From positions 5,745,001-5,809,000 of the forward strand of contig NZ_CP095855.1 of NCBI RefSeq assembly GCF_023100805.1: a DNA stretch of 64,000 nt, read 5' to 3'. This DNA comes from Chitinophaga filiformis. GTDB lineage: Bacteria; Bacteroidota; Bacteroidia; Chitinophagales; Chitinophagaceae. Below, in pieces: positions 61,205 through 64,000 of the stretch. Below the pieces are notes generated by a model. It did no database searches. It was given only the letters and a program-made list of their open reading frames with translations, and was not told the DNA's origin. How positions within the stretch are numbered: position 1 is the first letter of the stretch; every line of letters starts with the position of its first letter. Both the position numbers and the translations under genes were made by a program.

Positions 61205-62353
61205 ATGAGTATCCTCAAAAACAAGAAAATTGCTATCGTCGGAGGTGGCCCGGGAGGCCTTACCCTCGCCAGGATCCTGCAAATGAAAAATGCCAGCGTA
61301 ACCGTCTATGAAAGAGACGCCGGTAAAGATGCCAGAGCACAGGGCGCCACACTTGATCTTCACTATGAATCAGGATTAAGAGCATTACGTGAAGCAGGGC
61401 TCATGGAGGCATTCAAAGCCAACTACCGCCCGGGGGCAGACAAGCTGCGGGTGATGGACAAACACGCCAACATCGTCATGGAAGATGAAGACAGGGAACG
61501 CGGTGCAGAAGAATATTTCCGTCCCGAGATAGATCGCGGGCCGCTAAAGCAGCTCCTCCTGGAATCACTGCATCCCGGTACTGTTGTGTGGAACAGTCAT
61601 TTTGCATCGCTCGCGCGACTGGATAATGGCTGGCAACTGAGGTTCCGTGATGGAAATACTGCCACTGCCGATATTGTGGTTGCTGCAGATGGCGCCAACT
61701 CAAAGATCCGTCCTTACATTACGTCCATCAAACCTTTCTATGCAGGGCTCACCGTGGTAGAAGGCGCTGTGTACAATTCCGCTGCGGTCATTCCTGACAT
61801 ACACCGTTTGCTTCAGAACGGGAAGATCTTTGCCATGGGCGATGATAAATCCTTAATTATAAGTTCCAAAGGAGATGGTAGCCTGGTATTTTATACCGGT
61901 TGTAAAACCGATGAACACTGGAGCCGGGATTGCGGGATCGATTTCTCTGATAAAGCGCAGGTCTTAGCCTGGTTCAAGACTACTTTCACAGGCTGGGCGC
62001 CGTTATGGAATGAACTGTTTGAAAATGCATCCTCACCATTTATTCCCCGTCCGCAGTATTGCATGCCATTAGATCAGACCTGGGAACCTTTACCCCACCT
62101 CACCATGCTGGGTGATGCAGCGCATCTCATGCCACCCTATGCAGGTGAAGGCGTCAACATGGCGATGCTGGATGCACTGGAACTGGGTCAATGTCTCACG
62201 AATGATGCATTTCCTGATACGCTTGCTGCTATTACATATTACGAACAGCACATGCGCGAAAGAGCAGCAGCAACAGCGGCTATGTCACTCGAATCGACAA
62301 ACGTACTGCATTCACCCGATGCCATCCCTTTCATGAGGCAGACCGTCGGTTGA
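61205..62353 (+). CDS. TetX-like FAD-dependent monooxygenase
   Basis: A 382-residue flavoprotein of the aromatic-hydroxylase group. The FAD motifs are complete: GGGPGG (13-18), DG at 162-163 and GDAAHLMPPYAGEGVN (303-318). Overall it aligns by eye with the tetracycline-inactivating enzyme TetX (KNKKI, VYERD, GATLDLH, MLGDAAHLMPP). The residues I recall as contacting tetracycline in TetX (Gln192, Arg213, His234) appear here as Glu186, Lys207 and Val228. The substrate is therefore probably different. It forms a two-gene unit with the TetR regulator. Confidence 0.85.
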   Translation: MSILKNKKIAIVGGGPGGLTLARILQMKNASVTVYERDAGKDARAQGATLDLHYESGLRALREAGLMEAFKANYRPGADKLRVMDKHANIVMEDEDRERGAEEYFRPEIDRGPLKQLLLESLHPGTVVWNSHFASLARLDNGWQLRFRDGNTATADIVVAADGANSKIRPYITSIKPFYAGLTVVEGAVYNSAAVIPDIHRLLQNGKIFAMGDDKSLIISSKGDGSLVFYTGCKTDEHWSRDCGIDFSDKAQVLAWFKTTFTGWAPLWNELFENASSPFIPRPQYCMPLDQTWEPLPHLTMLGDAAHLMPPYAGEGVNMAMLDALELGQCLTNDAFPDTLAAITYYEQHMRERAAATAAMSLESTNVLHSPDAIPFMRQTVG

Positions 62354-63135
62354 TCAGAAGGTATTCTTCTTCTCCAGCTCCGGCAATACCTGATCTATAC
62401 GCCTCGCTAATTCCGGCAGTTTAATGGTAGGCACCGCAGGGAACAGATGATGTTCCAGGTGATAGAACATGCTGAAAGTAATTTTATTCTTCCAGCCGCC
62501 CCGCTGTGTCCGTGCGAGTTCAGGATGCTCTTCCGTATCATGATGCACTGTCCAGACAGCAAAGAAGGCCATCAGGAATTCACCAGCGATCATGATGATA
62601 ATATGATAGATGAGAAAAGGTATCTTAAAATAAAACACGATAAACGCAAAAACAGCAATAGCCGCCAGTTCTGCCAGTACATTCCTTACATACTTCCTGT
62701 TGCCGATCTGTAGTGTTATCTTATGGATCAGGAACATATGTACAGGGCCATAAAAGATAGCGCCGTACCAGCTCATACCGGCCGATTTTCCTTCACAATC
62801 CTCCTCAGACAAACAATACTTATGATGCCTGATATGATTGAACTTCACTGCATGAATAGATGCCATCATCAGTACACTGTTTGAGAACAGGGTGAACCAG
62901 GTCAGGAATCTGTTAGTGCCGAGAGAATTATGAAACCCGTTATGCACCTGTCGTAAACCGGTCAGAAAGAAAAATGCGGAACAGGGCAAAGCCAATATGT
63001 AATAACCGGAATATGCCAGTATCCAGGAAGAGAACAACCAGGTAGCGTCAGGTTGTTTTCAATCAGCATTTCCCTGACAGATAAGTCTTTGAGGTCTTTC
63101 CATGTTACCTTTTTTACTATCTCTGCATGTGTCAT
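62354..63135 (-). pseudogene. Membrane fatty-acid desaturase gene with a frameshift
   Basis: The 227-residue frame from 63037 to 62354 has the three histidine boxes of membrane desaturases (HNGFHNS, HIRHHKY, HLEHHLFP) and four to five membrane spans, but starts abruptly with a TTG. The expected N-terminus (MTHAEIVKKVTWKDLKDLS) lies in another frame, from the ATG at 63133-63135 down to about 63056. One extra A in the short A-run (GAAAAC at 63060-63055) would join the two frames without a break. It is thus a one-base deletion in the gene, a sequencing or assembly error, or less likely programmed slippage. A perfect -7 box lies 26 bases upstream of the ATG. Confidence 0.75.
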
Positions 63136-63160
63136 GTATAGGAATTTTAGTAGGGTTCAT

Positions 63161-63168
63161 CAAAAGTA
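63161..63168 (-). promoter_or_regulatory. Candidate -7 box of the desaturase gene
   Basis: The minus strand reads TACTTTTG, a perfect TAnnTTTG, 26 bases upstream of the ATG at 63135. This supports the upstream start codon and so the frameshift interpretation. Confidence 0.45.
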
Positions 63169-63215
63169 CGGATCGTATACAGGTAACATATGACAAAAGT
63201 CATCTTCCACAAAAC

Positions 63216-63251
63216 AAACCGGGCCATTCCGTAAGGAACGACCCGGTTTTT
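63216..63251. terminator. Terminator behind the aldo/keto reductase gene
   Basis: AAACCGGG (63216-63223) pairs with CCCGGTTT (63242-63249), with an inner TTCC/GGAA stem. T-rich sequence lies on both sides in the matching directions. It ends the aldo/keto reductase transcript past the repeated region. Confidence 0.75.
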
Positions 63252-63343
63252 GTTTCACTGTTCTTTGACCTGTAACCGTTGTAGCAATAATTGATCATTT
63301 ACAGCTATCAGCCATCATTGAGCTGATGTGTCCATCGTTATAT

Positions 63344-63590
63344 AATCCTGAATTAGCCTGACAGATTTGATTCGCATTCAAATATTGGTAGTCATCTTTC
63401 AGATCAGCTGTAACTGGTACAACCTATCATTGATGAATTTTATTTCTTCCGCGCTCAGTTTAAATCCTGAATTAACCTGCGGATTTGATCCGCATTCAAA
63501 TATTGATACCACCTTTCAGACCAGCTGCACCTGGTATAGTTTATCATTGATAAACTTTGTTTCTTCCGCGCTCAGTTTTACATTGATAGC
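63344..63590. repeat. 119-bp direct repeat duplicating the aldo/keto reductase 3' end
   Basis: Two units of about 119 bp: one from 63344 and one from 63463, each starting AATCCTGAATTA(A/G)CCTG. The second unit covers the stop and last 20 or so codons of the aldo/keto reductase gene. The first unit still reads LSAEEIKFINDRLYQLQLI before its own stop on the minus strand, against LSAEETKFINDKLYQVQLV in the gene. The repeat is about 80-85% identical by eye. Confidence 0.88.
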
Positions 63591-64000
63591 CCTTGCATTC
63601 TGTATAGCCTGTTCCGCATTGCGCGCTCCCACCAAGGCCACGGTAATACCAGGACGGTTTATCGTCCAGCGGATCACCAGCTGCGCCAGTGTCACACTTT
63701 TGCTTTCCGCCATAGGTCTGATCTGATCAAGGAAAGCATTGATACGCTGCAGGTTGTCCGGCTGGTAGAACTTCGTGTTGGGACGATGATCGCCCTCCCC
63801 AAAGGGATGACCGGCTTTGATCTTACCGCTCAGGATACCTCTCTGCAAAGGGCTGTATGCCAGTATGCCCTTTTTGTTCTCTATACAATAAGGCACCAGC
63901 TCTTTCTCGATCTCTCTTTCTACCATGCTGAAAGGCACCTGGTTGGAAGCCAGTTTTATTGTTTTCTCCGCCTCTTTCATTTGTGCAACGCTGTAGTTGC
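63516..64000 (-). CDS. Aldo/keto reductase (N-terminal part outside the window)
   Basis: The last 161 or so residues of a NADPH-dependent aldo/keto reductase; the frame continues past the window edge (it reads NYSVAQMKEAEK there). ASNQVPFSMVERE, ILAYSPLQRGILSGK, LAQLVIRWTINRPGITVALVGARNAEQ are the conserved beta-strand 6 to 8 segments, including the cofactor-binding loop. Substrate unknown. The last codons of the gene are duplicated downstream. Confidence 0.92.
   Translation of the reverse strand, partial: NYSVAQMKEAEKTIKLASNQVPFSMVEREIEKELVPYCIENKKGILAYSPLQRGILSGKIKAGHPFGEGDHRPNTKFYQPDNLQRINAFLDQIRPMAESKSVTLAQLVIRWTINRPGITVALVGARNAEQAIQNARAINVKLSAEETKFINDKLYQVQLV

Noticed and set aside
61205-62353. 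Calling the monooxygenase a tetracycline resistance enzyme.
   Set aside because: General fold and motifs agree with TetX, but the recalled tetracycline-contact residues are not conserved, so only a TetX-like monooxygenase can be supported.
63040-63070. Programmed -1 frameshift in the desaturase gene.
   Set aside because: The run is only GAAAAC, which does not form the standard X-XXY-YYZ slippery heptamer, and no downstream structure was obvious. A one-base deletion or error is simpler.

Overview
The window looks like chromosomal DNA of a Bacteroidota member, most likely Chitinophaga or a close relative (Chitinophagaceae). Five signs point there: the conserved rpmB-rpmG-DUF4295-ftsY-rimO block; several phylum-style promoters (-7 box TAnnTTTG, TTTG-like -33 box about 20 bases upstream); families largely confined to the phylum (DUF4294, DUF4295, DUF5723, TonB-dependent-type barrels, secreted YD/RHS-like proteins); bacillithiol genes; and many glycoside hydrolases. 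Genes are densely packed on both strands. I see no rRNA, tRNA, insertion sequence, prophage or CRISPR array.

Layout. 0-10.7 kb: GH31 glucosidase, KGG stress protein, PAP2 phosphatase, a 112-bp tandem repeat array, a YwqK-like protein, a DUF4382 lipoprotein, glycogen branching enzyme and a DEAD-box helicase. 10.8-15.5 kb: translation and secretion block (rimO, ftsY, DUF4295, L33, L28) with a JmjC-like cupin gene inserted. 15.6-19.8 kb: AhpD-like/peroxiredoxin pair, a 39-residue membrane peptide, bshB1, a plug-like secreted protein and DUF4294. 19.9-26.2 kb: a degenerate repeat region, alpha/beta hydrolase, ccmF-like and ccmE cytochrome c assembly genes, and an agmatinase-family gene followed by a 66-bp array. 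26.2-34 kb: membrane protein, radical SAM protein, MFS exporter, TonB-like protein, DUF5723 protein, folC. 34-42.7 kb: NUDIX, YfiT-like, an orphan ABC ATPase, CAP lipoprotein, class I FBPase, aspartokinase, an outer-membrane barrel, a CBS protein. 42.9-51.8 kb: sugar-polymer degradation (GH105, GH97, GH35) and a 1182-residue YD/RHS-like protein. 52-64 kb: a three-gene GMC dehydrogenase operon, YafK-like transpeptidase, hpd with a leader ORF, TlpA-like protein, a TetR/TetX-like pair, a frameshifted desaturase, and an aldo/keto reductase cut by the window edge.

Working links. BshB1 makes the thiol bacillithiol, and the YfiT-like protein is a candidate user of it. Peroxiredoxin and the AhpD-like protein probably form a peroxide-detoxification pair. 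CcmE and the CcmF-like protein serve heme attachment. GH105, GH97 and GH35 fit pectin-type side-chain breakdown, without an adjacent SusC/SusD pair. The subunit 3 gene probably serves both GMC paralogs.

The least expected pattern is that several genes (agmatinase-family, radical SAM, GH35, hpd, aldo/keto reductase) are followed by degenerate direct repeats that include or resemble the gene's own last codons. I know of no description of this as a class. Other points worth a look are the CxxxY form of CcmE, a His/Tyr-rich leader ORF before hpd, and a perfect inverted repeat at the tetR promoter. Every family call here comes from reading motifs by eye, not from a database search.
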